The notes under the pieces were generated by a model, which searched no databases, had not been told where the DNA came from, and saw only the letters and a program-made list of their open reading frames with translations. A DNA stretch of 42,746 bases from an uncultured candidate division Zixibacteria bacterium (GTDB lineage Bacteria > Zixibacteria > MSB-5A5 > GN15 > PGXB01): the NCBI GenBank assembly GCA_937925655.1, contig CALAMC010000078.1:1-42746 (forward strand), in the 5' to 3' direction. Shown piece by piece: positions 1-8,118 of this stretch. The translations under genes and the position numbers were made by a program. Within the stretch, counting starts at the first letter, position 1, and each line of letters opens with the position of its first letter.

Positions 1-25
1 CACCAGTCTGCCGTTCAATCCGTTA

Positions 26-53
26 TTGACAGTTTAGGAATTTTCGGTATATT
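26..53 (+). promoter_or_regulatory. Predicted sigma70-type promoter
   Basis: TTGACA at 26-31 and TATATT at 48-53 are separated by 16 bases, close to the consensus. It would start a transcript near base 60 and leave a leader of about 290 bases before the secreted protein at 349. A second TATAAT at 325-330 lies too close to that gene's ribosome binding site to serve as its promoter. Confidence 0.5.
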
Positions 54-348
54 TAATCGATACCTTTATGGGTAAGCCCTATTGGAAGTTAACCGCCATG
101 AGTATCTGTTTCAGAATATATGAAATGGATTTCTCTGTCTTGATCAACCTCACTTTGCGGTATAGCCTCACCCGGCTAAAAGGCGTCCTGATGGCATAGC
201 CGGTTTTAATCTAAATGTAATGGGGGCAGTATGTTGGGCACAGGTTGCAATTTTGGACGATAGCGATCTGGGCCGTCCGATATTATTTCGGGTGGCACAG
301 GCTTTGCAGTTTGAGGCTTCGATGTATAATATGTGAGGCGGTGAATTA
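54..348 (+). other. Long untranslated leader with a stem followed by T4
   Basis: No convincing gene is present. A 7-bp perfect stem pairs CCGGCTA (172-178) with TAGCCGG (197-203), with an 18-base loop and TTTT directly after it, so it could be a weak terminator or attenuator. Two short open frames (68-199, 43 codons; and about 218-335, 38 codons) lack a convincing ribosome binding site. The motif GAGGCGG just before 349 is the likely binding site for the downstream gene. Confidence 0.35.
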
Positions 349-3090
349 ATGTTGTCGCGGAATTCGTTACCATCCGTTGTATTTTTCACAATTATCCTTC
401 CGGCCATTTTGGCCGGGAACCTTCCGGCCGTTGACTTGGCCGACCGCATTGAGCGACATAAAAATCAGATATTTCTGCCTGTCAGTGAAGAAAAGGTGGA
501 TTTCATATCCAGAACCGTCGGGGAAATGGCATCCGGATTCGATGATTTGCTTGTTTCCGAATCGACCGCTCCGGCCTCGTTTACGCAGGAAAATTCGACC
601 ATTGCGGAATTTAATGATAACAGGGCCGTCGTTATCTGGAAAGACAATCGGACCGGCGTCTCCAGTCTCTATGGTCAAATAATCGGCGTCGATGGCAATC
701 CGGTCGGCGGAAATGTGCTATTGGCGGCCAGCGGCAACGGCTATAATTTAATTGAGCCCAAAGCCATAAAAGACAATTTGGGCGGTTTTTATCTGGCCTG
801 GCGTGTTCTTGAAACCGGGAAAATTTATGCTGGTCGTTTCGGAAGCAGTCTCAATCCTGTGGTTAGCCCCTTTCTGGCCAGCGATAATTCTTCGGGGAGT
901 TTTGCCGGGCCGTTCAATATTGAAGCCACCGGCGACGGAAAGTTGATCGTTGTCTGGGAGCATTATAAGGCGGGGAATTTTATCGGTCTGCGTATATTCA
1001 ATTCGTCGGGCTCGGCCATCAGTTCCGTAATTACCATTAATGATGACGGGGGAAGCGCCGGCCACTGGGTCCCCGACGTGGCGGTTTCGGGCACCGGTAT
1101 TATGATGGTTGTTTGGGAAGATTATCGCAATGGCCGGGCCGATATCATGGCCCAGACGGTCAATAGCAGCGGCATACTGGAGGGAAGCAATTTCGGGGTG
1201 GTCGAAGCCGCTTCGGATGACTACAATCAATTTTTGCCGGCAGTGGATTTTTCGTTAAGGGACGGATTTGCCATTGCCTGGCTCGATAATCGCGGTTCGT
1301 ATCAGGATGTATATCTCCAGAGATTTGTGATTGGCCAAAACCTGGTGGGTGGCAATGTTAAAATTTCGGAAGCCGGCAATACTTATGATAACTGGGATGT
1401 CAGTCTCGGTGTCAATTCCGCCTATAATCTGACGGCGGTATGGTCGACCGATGAATTTTCCGACCGTATCATGGCCCGCAATTTCGGCGCCGATTTCGCT
1501 CCCTCGGGAAATCCCTATGGGCTGAATATTACCCTGCCCGGTTCACGATGGAGCCCGTCTCTGGGGTTCGGACAATCGGATCGGATTTTATGCGCCTGGA
1601 CCGATATGCGCAATGGTCTGGCCGATATATATCTGGAGTACGCCACGTCGTCGGGGGCGCTATTATATACCGGCGACAGGCTTATTAACGGCGACAGTCA
1701 GGGAGCCAATTCGCTCGAAAGCGACATGGCCCTGGCCGGGTCATCAGTCGGTGTGATTGTCTTCACGGACCAGCGTTTTGACGTCGGTGACATATTCGTG
1801 CAACGGGTGGATAACGGCGGCAACCGTTTAGGGAGTAACCTCAAGGCTAATGCCGATGACGCCGGTATTCTGCAAAATGAACCGGCGGTGGCGGCTGTCT
1901 CGGGCAAAATACTGGTTGTCTGGAACGATTCGCGCGCGGTCAAAGGGATAACGGGCAATCGGATTTTCGGGAGGTATTTATCATCCGACGGCAACTGGCT
2001 GGGTATGGACTTTCTTATTTCCGACAGCAACGACGTATCGGCCAAGCGCACCCCCGATGTGGCGATGTCTTCCGATGGCGCGGCTCTTGTGGTATGGGAG
2101 GATTATCGTCACGGTCTGCCGCATATTTACGGACGGTTATATAATGCTTCCGGTGATGCCGTCGGCGGTGAATTTGCCGTTTCGACGGTCGGAACCGATA
2201 TTGATAATACTGCCCCCAATGTCGGGGCAGATGCATCTGATAATTTTTGGGTAGTATGGAGCCAAGGCGGCCATCCCGGCGGAGCGGTCGTTAATGTCGC
2301 GCGGTACAATGTTTCGGGGATTTTACTCGGGCGTTTCGAATATTTTGCCGACATATATCAGTTGGCCGCGGCCGTCAGTGCCACCGGCCATGTATATTTA
2401 TTCTGGAGCAAGGCCGCCGCCAATAGCGACCTGTTTTTGACGGTTCTGGACGGAAGCGGCCTGCTTTTGAATCCGGATTTCCCGATCATCGGTACTTCCG
2501 ATTATTCACCGCTCGATCTTTCCATAAGCATCGATAACCAGGGCATTGCCCTGTTGAGCTGGACCGATAATCGCAACGGCAGTCGTCGGGCGTACTATCA
2601 AATTATCGCGGCGAATTACAACCGGATTGGCGCGACCAATGCCGTCTCGGACATATCCGGCGCGGTTATGACTTCACCATGCATGGTCGGACGCGACGCG
2701 GTCGGCTGGCTGGCCTGGAGCGATAATCGCGAGGAAGGCTTTAACGTTTTTATCCGTCAGATTGCCTATTCCACAGTGGGCGTCGATGACGGCGTCATAA
2801 CGCAGTTGCCGGGCCAATTTCAATTGATGCAAAACTGCCCCAATCCGTTCAATCCGGCGACGACCATCGGTTTTTCTCTTGTGGGGCGCTCCCGTGTCAG
2901 TATCGAAATAATTGATATTTCGGGCCGCCAGGTTCTGACGTTGATAGACCGCGTATACGATGCCGGAGAACATGCGGTCGAATGGGACGGTCGCGATTTT
3001 TCTGGCCGAAATGTCTCCAGCGGCGTATATTTATACCGGATGATAGTCGACGGTCATACCGAAAGTCGAAAGATGATGCTTCTTAAATAA
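349..3090 (+). CDS. Secreted beta-propeller-like repeat protein with C-terminal sorting domain
   Basis: This 913-residue protein opens with a hydrophobic signal-like segment (residues 8-23). From about residue 97 to 800 it shows roughly 14 repeats of about 50 residues, each with a VVW-x-D-x-R-x-G core followed by an (I/V)-(Y/F)-x-(Q/R) strand (examples: VVIWKDNRTG, VVWEDYRNG, CAWTDMRNG, LSWTDNRNG). Fourteen such units would fit two seven-bladed propellers, but that is inference. Residues 824-913 form a FlgD-Ig-like/T9SS type A-like sorting domain with NCPNPFNPATTI near its start and GVYLYRM near its end, typical of exported FCB proteins. The start is supported by GAGGCGG nine bases upstream. 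The target and ligand are unknown. It lies 28 bases before another large secreted protein and may share a transcript with it. Confidence 0.85.
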   Translation: MLSRNSLPSVVFFTIILPAILAGNLPAVDLADRIERHKNQIFLPVSEEKVDFISRTVGEMASGFDDLLVSESTAPASFTQENSTIAEFNDNRAVVIWKDNRTGVSSLYGQIIGVDGNPVGGNVLLAASGNGYNLIEPKAIKDNLGGFYLAWRVLETGKIYAGRFGSSLNPVVSPFLASDNSSGSFAGPFNIEATGDGKLIVVWEHYKAGNFIGLRIFNSSGSAISSVITINDDGGSAGHWVPDVAVSGTGIMMVVWEDYRNGRADIMAQTVNSSGILEGSNFGVVEAASDDYNQFLPAVDFSLRDGFAIAWLDNRGSYQDVYLQRFVIGQNLVGGNVKISEAGNTYDNWDVSLGVNSAYNLTAVWSTDEFSDRIMARNFGADFAPSGNPYGLNITLPGSRWSPSLGFGQSDRILCAWTDMRNGLADIYLEYATSSGALLYTGDRLINGDSQGANSLESDMALAGSSVGVIVFTDQRFDVGDIFVQRVDNGGNRLGSNLKANADDAGILQNEPAVAAVSGKILVVWNDSRAVKGITGNRIFGRYLSSDGNWLGMDFLISDSNDVSAKRTPDVAMSSDGAALVVWEDYRHGLPHIYGRLYNASGDAVGGEFAVSTVGTDIDNTAPNVGADASDNFWVVWSQGGHPGGAVVNVARYNVSGILLGRFEYFADIYQLAAAVSATGHVYLFWSKAAANSDLFLTVLDGSGLLLNPDFPIIGTSDYSPLDLSISIDNQGIALLSWTDNRNGSRRAYYQIIAANYNRIGATNAVSDISGAVMTSPCMVGRDAVGWLAWSDNREEGFNVFIRQIAYSTVGVDDGVITQLPGQFQLMQNCPNPFNPATTIGFSLVGRSRVSIEIIDISGRQVLTLIDRVYDAGEHAVEWDGRDFSGRNVSSGVYLYRMIVDGHTESRKMMLLK

Positions 3091-3118
3091 AAGCTCTTAT
3101 GCCGTGAGGAGGGAGCCG

Positions 3119-5338
3119 ATGCCGATTAAAAAGTGGGGAATAACTGCCGGGATATTTCTTTTTTTGTCACTTTCGGCGATTGCTCAAATGCCGCTAAATA
3201 CCGCGCCGTTCTGGCAATCTGTCGAAAATAACCTGTACCATACCGGCATGGTCTGGAGGGATTGCAATAACGACGGTTATATCGATATTTTCGTGTCTTC
3301 GGGAAACGATATCGTCATGGCCCCGAACCTGGTCTATATTTCCAAATACGGACAAATACCCCTCGGTGCCACCTGGACTTCGCTCAACAATGAATATTCC
3401 GGGCACAGTTCGGTCGGGGATATCAACGACGACGGTTATCCGGACTTTGCGGTTTCGAACTTTATCGGTTCATCCGGTTTCGATACACCCAATATATCCA
3501 ACATATACTTCAATAACGCCGGGACATTAAACCGCAGTCCCGGTTGGTACAGCGGGGACAGTATTTATTCATTTTCCTGTGCCCTGGGTGACGTCGACGG
3601 CGACGGCGACCTGGACCTTGCTTTTGCCACCGGAGAATCATACAACTCGATTTTGGAGAAAGACCAGGTTTATTATAATATCGACGGTGTTATACAACCA
3701 AACCCCGGCTGGGAAAGCGCTTACGGAACCGAGACCATGGATGTCACCTGGGGCGACCTCGATAAAAATGGTTATCTTGACCTGATTTTCGGTTACAATG
3801 ACGGCCTCGGCGTTCATTACAATTACAACGGTACGCTCGAATCGGCGCCGTCCTATCGCTCGACGAGCACCCATCACGTCAATACCGTGACGGTCGGCGA
3901 CGTGAATAGTGACGGCTGGCTGGATCTGGTCGCGGCTCACAACAATCAGATCGCCACCGGGGGGTATTTCCGGGTGTATTACAATGACGGAACGGGGCGG
4001 ATCGACGCCAATTACGGCTGGCAATCATCCACGCAGGGTTACGGTTCGGCGGTGGCGCTGTATGATGTCGACAACGACGGCGACCTCGATTTGGCGGCCG
4101 GGCGCTGGTGGGACCGCCCGCGCATTTATGAAAATATCGGAGGGACGTTTACCTCAAGTCCGGTCTGGAGCGCCGGGCTATCGACGGTGGTCGAGGAACT
4201 GGTCTGGGTCGATGCCGATGGTGACGGCGTGGAATACCTGGCCGATACCATCTATATTCCCGGCAAGCATGTGTACTATACCGGCCGGTCGCCGCTACAG
4301 GCGATCGATTCGGTTGTCGTGGACGGCGTCGCGCTTGATATTTCCCAGTATTGTTTCGATCCGATTTACGGATGGGTTTCGGTAGCTACCGTGCCCGCCT
4401 ATAGTATCGCAATATATTATCAATACTCATATAAAAACGACCTGGCTTTATCCAACTGGGATACCTCGAATCAAATTTACGGTAATACCAGCAAGCCCAT
4501 GGTCGATTTTTACGCCGACACAACCATCGGTTTTATTCCGATGACGGTGCAGTTTACCGACAGCTCGGTGGGAGCGACGTCGTGGGCCTGGCAGTTCGGT
4601 GACGGGATGGTTGATAACGGCCCGGCCCCAATAAAAACCTATACAGCGGCGGGTTCCTATGATGTTTTTTTGGAAACGACTCTGCCCGATGGCTATCATA
4701 ATCGGCGCCAGAAGAAAATGATCACGGCCCTGGCCGACACGATCTTCATTCCGGAGACTATGGCGGTCAATGACACGGTATCGTTTTCGATTTATTTGCG
4801 GAACAGCCAGCCGATGGAGAAATTGATTTTGCCTCTGGTTTATTCCGGGAATGCACGTCTTGAATATATCGGTCATGATTCCATCGGATGCCGCACAGAA
4901 TATTTTGACAAGGTTGACTTAACGACCGATAGTCCTTATTTCAGCAAGCTGTATTTTACGTTGCAGGCCAGTGTTTTTAATCAAAGGCCTCCTCTGGAGC
5001 CGGGCTATGGGCCAATTATAAATGTCAAATTCCGCCGGGCCAGCGGCACCGGGTTCAATGTTATCGACACGACTACTTTGAACAATAAATCATTGAGTCT
5101 GGACGCCGGTTATGTCCAGTATCAACCACGGGTAATAGCCGGTCTGGTAATCACAGGCGATTATCAGCGCGGTGACGTTGACCATAACGGTGTCTTGAAT
5201 CTGCTCGATATCCTGGCCATCATTGAGTTTCTTTATAATGCCGGACCGCCGGTTGGAAGTTATGAGGGTGATGTCAACGCCGACGGCTTGATTAACCTGT
5301 TAGATATACTTTTGCTGATAGAAATAGTTTACGGCTGA
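3119..5338 (+). CDS. Secreted FG-GAP/VCBS, PKD, cohesin-like and dockerin protein
   Basis: The ATG at 3119 is preferred over an in-frame GTG at 3104 because GAGGAGGGAG sits just before it. The 739-residue product has a signal peptide (about 1-23). Seven Asp-rich FG-GAP/VCBS-type calcium motifs follow (for example DINDDGYPDFAV, DVDGDGDLDLAF, DVDNDGDLDLAA), consistent with a seven-bladed propeller at about residues 40-380. A PKD domain lies at about 458-535 (WAWQFGDG). A beta-rich cohesin-like module (about 545-680) is followed by a type I dockerin at about 688-739 with two Ca-binding repeats (DVDHNGVLNLLDI and DVNADGLINLLDI). It is probably exported or surface-bound; the substrate is unknown. 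Its last 10 bases overlap the end of the convergent CPBP gene. Confidence 0.85.
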   Translation: MPIKKWGITAGIFLFLSLSAIAQMPLNTAPFWQSVENNLYHTGMVWRDCNNDGYIDIFVSSGNDIVMAPNLVYISKYGQIPLGATWTSLNNEYSGHSSVGDINDDGYPDFAVSNFIGSSGFDTPNISNIYFNNAGTLNRSPGWYSGDSIYSFSCALGDVDGDGDLDLAFATGESYNSILEKDQVYYNIDGVIQPNPGWESAYGTETMDVTWGDLDKNGYLDLIFGYNDGLGVHYNYNGTLESAPSYRSTSTHHVNTVTVGDVNSDGWLDLVAAHNNQIATGGYFRVYYNDGTGRIDANYGWQSSTQGYGSAVALYDVDNDGDLDLAAGRWWDRPRIYENIGGTFTSSPVWSAGLSTVVEELVWVDADGDGVEYLADTIYIPGKHVYYTGRSPLQAIDSVVVDGVALDISQYCFDPIYGWVSVATVPAYSIAIYYQYSYKNDLALSNWDTSNQIYGNTSKPMVDFYADTTIGFIPMTVQFTDSSVGATSWAWQFGDGMVDNGPAPIKTYTAAGSYDVFLETTLPDGYHNRRQKKMITALADTIFIPETMAVNDTVSFSIYLRNSQPMEKLILPLVYSGNARLEYIGHDSIGCRTEYFDKVDLTTDSPYFSKLYFTLQASVFNQRPPLEPGYGPIINVKFRRASGTGFNVIDTTTLNNKSLSLDAGYVQYQPRVIAGLVITGDYQRGDVDHNGVLNLLDILAIIEFLYNAGPPVGSYEGDVNADGLINLLDILLLIEIVYG

Positions 5339-6090
5339 AAGGGATAGAACAGGGCCGAGAAATCCTGAAAGAAATGGGCGATAATGCAGGGCCAGAGACT
5401 GCCGGTTTTAATAAATAACGCGGCAAACATCGCCCCGTAAACGGTTAGCAAAATAAAGCCGCTCAATCCCTGATAGCTGTGTCCCGAGCCGAATATTATC
5501 GAGGCCACGAATACCGGCAGAATCCAGCTTTTGGTTTTTCCCAACAGCCGCAGTCGGGTGATTAGATACCCGCGGAAGGCGACTTCCTCGCATATCCCGG
5601 CGGTAAGCGATAAAATAATCCAAAAAATTCTTTCGGCGCCGGTTTTCGGCAGAAGAAATTGAATTTCACCCTGAAAGGGAAGGCCGATTTGTGCCAGAAG
5701 CAGTGATAACAGTGTCAAAAGGAGATTGCTGACCAGAAGAAAGGCGACGGCATACAGAAAGTCCAAAGGCCTGATCGGCTTGAATCCGATTCCCTTTAGC
5801 CCGGTTTCTTCGCGATAAGTCGTCAGGTAAATGAGTAAAAACAGGAGCCATTGTGTGACGATGGTTGGCAGATAAATGAGCAAAATGGGCGAGAGGGACA
5901 GGGTTTTTAATGCCTCGGCGGGGTTGCCCACCATGATAATCGAAGCCGCCGGCCATATTATAAGCAGAAACCCCAGAGTTATATAAGTCAGTCGGCTTAT
6001 ACAAAAATGGGCCGGGAGGGGATCCAGTGGGTGGTTATTGACGGGAACTGAAATGGACGGTTCCTGATTATTACGGTAAAAATCTTCCAC
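5329..6090 (-). CDS. CPBP-family intramembrane metalloprotease (CAAX protease-like)
   Basis: This is a multi-pass membrane protein of about 253 residues if it starts at the GTG at 6090, just after the stop of the small upstream gene. A longer open frame to 6261 would overlap that gene and has no family character. The CPBP (ABI) signatures are present: EEVAFR (E168, E169, R173), FGSGH (H204) and a late HFFQD (H239), which together bind the metal in this family. Members cleave CAAX proteins or bacteriocin-related and signalling peptides within the membrane; the substrate here is unknown. No clear ribosome binding site precedes the GTG, so translational coupling to the upstream gene is likely. 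Confidence 0.8.
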   Translation of the reverse strand: MEDFYRNNQEPSISVPVNNHPLDPLPAHFCISRLTYITLGFLLIIWPAASIIMVGNPAEALKTLSLSPILLIYLPTIVTQWLLFLLIYLTTYREETGLKGIGFKPIRPLDFLYAVAFLLVSNLLLTLLSLLLAQIGLPFQGEIQFLLPKTGAERIFWIILSLTAGICEEVAFRGYLITRLRLLGKTKSWILPVFVASIIFGSGHSYQGLSGFILLTVYGAMFAALFIKTGSLWPCIIAHFFQDFSALFYPFQP

Positions 6091-6092
6091 CG

Positions 6093-6305
6093 TTATACTG
6101 AACCGTTTGTGGGCAGTTTGGGTTTTTTGAAGAACGCGCCGATAAGTATGGCGACGCCAATAATAATCAGCACTGCCGGCCAGCTTTCGCCCCAATCGGG
6201 CAAGACCCCGGCATTGATTAAAAGAAATAATGTCCCCAATCCGATCAATATAAGGGCCCATGTGATGGTCGTGGAACGGCCATCATTAAATGTCTGATGT
6301 GACAT
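6093..6305 (-). CDS. Small two-helix membrane protein (LiaI/LiaF TM-like, DUF5668-type)
   Basis: The predicted product is about 70 residues, starting at MSHQTFNDG, with AAAGAG upstream of the ATG. An open frame extends upstream to 6401 but lacks membrane-family character. Two hydrophobic segments, ITWALILIGLGTLFLLINAG and WPAVLIIIGVAILIGAFF, are joined by a short PDWGESW linker, the usual pattern of LiaI-LiaF-like membrane domains linked to envelope stress response. The C-terminus is a short basic tail (KKPKLP). It lies directly upstream of the CPBP protease (stop and next GTG two bases apart), suggesting co-translation. Confidence 0.65.
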   Translation of the reverse strand: MSHQTFNDGRSTTITWALILIGLGTLFLLINAGVLPDWGESWPAVLIIIGVAILIGAFFKKPKLPTNGSV

Positions 6306-6408
6306 AAAAAAATCTCTTTTTTCGACCGACATCTTTTCAAAGGTGACATTTTTTATTAAGATAATACAGGAATGCGGGAAATGTATATAATTTTTGTCCA
6401 ATTATGAT

Positions 6409-7170
6409 ATGTTGATATCGCTTCAAAAAGGCATCATTTATGGCCCGATCAAATCGCGGCGGCTGGGTTTGTCGCTGGGGATAAACCTGTTGCCCGGTGA
6501 TATAAAAATATGCCCGTTTAATTGCATATATTGTCAATACGGATATACTACGCCGGCGGGATTCAAAATGGAATATGACCGCGAGCGTCTGCCGGGCGAA
6601 GCGGACGTTGAAGCGGCCTTGATTAAAGGCATTGGAAAAAATCCAAATATCGCATACATCACATTTTCGGGCAACGGTGAACCGACTATACATCCCGATT
6701 TTCCCGATCTGGTCGATATGGTCATTAAAACCCGCGACAGGCTGATTCCCTCGGCCAAGACGGCTATTTTGTCTAATTCGGCGACCGTGGCGAAGCAGGA
6801 TATCGTGGCGGCTCTTGAAAGATTAGATTGCCGCTTCATGAAGCTTGATTGTGGCGATGAAAAGACTTTTCGGCGCTATAACCGCGTTCACAAAAGTATC
6901 ACATTTGACGGAGTCATTTCGGGCTTGAAAAATATGCGGGATATTGTGATTCAGGCATTGTTTGCGGGCGGCCACCACGGCAACGCCTCGGATGAAAATA
7001 TAGAGCGCTGGATAGACACTATTGGTATAATAAGGCCATTGGAATGTCATATCTATTCACTTGACCGCGCTCCCGCCGACGGCAGTCTGGTAAAGCTGGA
7101 ATTGGCGGATTTAAATAGAATAAAAGAAGCCGCCGAAAAAAAAATCGGTATTCCGGTAAAAGTATTCTAA
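6409..7170 (+). CDS. Radical SAM protein, COG0731-type (TYW1-related)
   Basis: The 253-residue protein carries a CxxxCxxC cluster, CPFNCIYC (C35, C39, C42 from the ATG at 6409), which would bind the [4Fe-4S] of a radical SAM enzyme. The N-terminal YGPIKSRRLGLSLGINLLP and the downstream TFSGNGEPTIHPDF segment match the small Fe-S oxidoreductases grouped with wyosine-type (TYW1-like) enzymes in bacteria, whose reaction is not settled. An in-frame TTG at 6394 is possible, but the ATG gives the expected family N-terminus. It is divergent from the small membrane protein gene and is followed by a perfect dyad at 7172. Confidence 0.8.
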   Translation: MLISLQKGIIYGPIKSRRLGLSLGINLLPGDIKICPFNCIYCQYGYTTPAGFKMEYDRERLPGEADVEAALIKGIGKNPNIAYITFSGNGEPTIHPDFPDLVDMVIKTRDRLIPSAKTAILSNSATVAKQDIVAALERLDCRFMKLDCGDEKTFRRYNRVHKSITFDGVISGLKNMRDIVIQALFAGGHHGNASDENIERWIDTIGIIRPLECHIYSLDRAPADGSLVKLELADLNRIKEAAEKKIGIPVKVF

Positions 7171-7171
7171 C

Positions 7172-7186
7172 ATCACATGATGTGAT
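7172..7186. promoter_or_regulatory. Perfect 15-bp inverted repeat, candidate operator
   Basis: ATCACAT, a central G, and ATGTGAT form an exact dyad just after the stop of the radical SAM gene and 98 bases before the HTH gene at 7285. The single-base centre makes an RNA hairpin poor, and the downstream T-run (7197-7203) is ten bases away, so a protein binding site is more likely than a terminator. Confidence 0.5.
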
Positions 7187-7284
7187 ACTCATCGCCGTTT
7201 TTTTGTCACCAAACGGTATGACCTTCATGTGTTTTGAAATCCACGGAATCATGCGTTGCTTTCATGCAAAAAAGGAAATTTTGC

Positions 7285-7800
7285 ATGGGCAAAGCGAAAA
7301 TAGTGTATCGAGACTGGATTGTCGAATATGGGGCCGATCCATATCTGGTCAGGAGGGACCCGGCACAAGATAATCCGGTCGTTCCCAATACCGAAATAGT
7401 TCGTACGGTTCGCGCGGCTCTTGAAAAACTGCCGCCTTTCCAGAAAGAATTAATCGAGAGATATTATTTTCTGGGATCATCCCGCATTGAATTGGCCTCC
7501 GATTACGATCTCAAGATTTCGGAGGTTCAGGCGTATCTTGGGCAGGCCGTGAAATCATTAAAAAAATCATTGAATTCATTTGTTCGGAAAAAATTTGGAC
7601 TTGTAACGAACCGGATACCGGACTGCCCGGTTTGCAATTCTCCGTTCAGAGAGAGTATCGACCGCCTCATTCTGGCGCGAAAGCCGAATGAGACATGGAA
7701 GAATACTATCAGGATTCTCAAACGGGACTTTGGAGTCTTCATAAATACCCCGCAAGTATTAATCGGTCATAAAAAATATCATATGACAAGGGAGGTATGA
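7285..7800 (+). CDS. Putative DNA-binding protein: sigma-region-4-like HTH plus Cys/His HTH
   Basis: Starting at MGKAKIVYR, with AAAGGA ten bases upstream, the product is 171 residues. An open frame extends 51 bases further upstream without a better ribosome site. The middle part (LEKLPPFQKELIERYYFLG to VKSLKKSL) looks like a sigma-70 region 4 helix-turn-helix. The C-terminal part has CPVC, then an FRESIDRLIL helix, a second HTH-like stretch and GHKKYH, giving a C-x2-C...H-x4-H pattern seen in small putative zinc-binding HTH modules. No region 2 is visible, so it should not be a complete sigma factor. The RHH gene starts one base after its stop, so the two are probably co-transcribed. The function is unknown. 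Confidence 0.6.
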   Translation: MGKAKIVYRDWIVEYGADPYLVRRDPAQDNPVVPNTEIVRTVRAALEKLPPFQKELIERYYFLGSSRIELASDYDLKISEVQAYLGQAVKSLKKSLNSFVRKKFGLVTNRIPDCPVCNSPFRESIDRLILARKPNETWKNTIRILKRDFGVFINTPQVLIGHKKYHMTREV

Positions 7801-7801
7801 A

Positions 7802-8053
7802 ATGTCGTTGGTAAAAAGAAAACCGACTCGCGGCGAACATTGCCTGAATGTGTTTGTTTCTTTCGAATTGAAAGAACAGCTTAAGAATCTGGCAGAGCGT
7901 TATGACCGAACGGTGGCTGATATGGTTCGGTCGATTCTGATAATCGGCATACCCGTCATGGAGGGGATATCGGAAGCCGAGGAGAAAATGGTTCGCGAGT
8001 ATATCCGGTTGTTTCGCAAATTTCGGAAGATGAAGGACATAAAGGATTTATAG
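7802..8053 (+). CDS. Small ribbon-helix-helix (CopG/Arc-like) protein
   Basis: This 83-residue basic protein has GGGAGG upstream of its ATG. The segment LNVFVSFELKEQLKNLAERY followed by DRTVADMVRSIL fits a beta-strand, helix, turn, helix RHH fold as in CopG/Arc repressors. The C-terminal MVREYIRLFRKFRKMKD is a charged helix that could mediate oligomerisation. It is tightly coupled to the preceding HTH protein. It could be the autoregulator of the pair through the dyad at 7172-7186; no toxin partner is recognisable, so a toxin-antitoxin role is not supported. Confidence 0.65.
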   Translation: MSLVKRKPTRGEHCLNVFVSFELKEQLKNLAERYDRTVADMVRSILIIGIPVMEGISEAEEKMVREYIRLFRKFRKMKDIKDL

Positions 8054-8069
8054 AAGATGAGGTTTTCCC

Positions 8070-8098
8070 TTGAAATAAATATCGAATTTAAGTATAAT
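8070..8098 (+). promoter_or_regulatory. Predicted promoter of the lipid A operon
   Basis: TTGAAA (8070-8075) and TATAAT (8093-8098) are separated by exactly 17 bases. The inferred start near 8105 leaves a leader of about 14 bases containing AGGAAGG before the ATG at 8119. Confidence 0.7.
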
Positions 8099-8118
8099 CA
8101 GCGCCACAGGAAGGAATC

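Noticed and set aside
68..199. 43-codon plus-strand frame in the first leader
   Set aside because: No ribosome binding site and no family; its stop lies inside the stem of the leader hairpin.
325..330. TATAAT as a -10 box for the gene at 349
   Set aside because: The start would fall inside the ribosome binding site, leaving no usable leader.
218..335. 38-codon plus-strand frame (about 218-335)
   Set aside because: No ribosome binding site and no recognisable domain; its stop abuts the binding site of the gene at 349.
3104..3118. GTG start for the dockerin protein
   Set aside because: It would place the ribosome site GAGGAGGGAG inside the coding frame; the ATG at 3119 fits it.
6091..6261. 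N-terminal extension of the CPBP protease
   Set aside because: It overlaps the small membrane protein gene in another frame and shows no family similarity.
7172..7203. Terminator after the radical SAM gene
   Set aside because: The dyad has a single-base centre and the T-run lies ten bases away, so it does not form a standard terminator.
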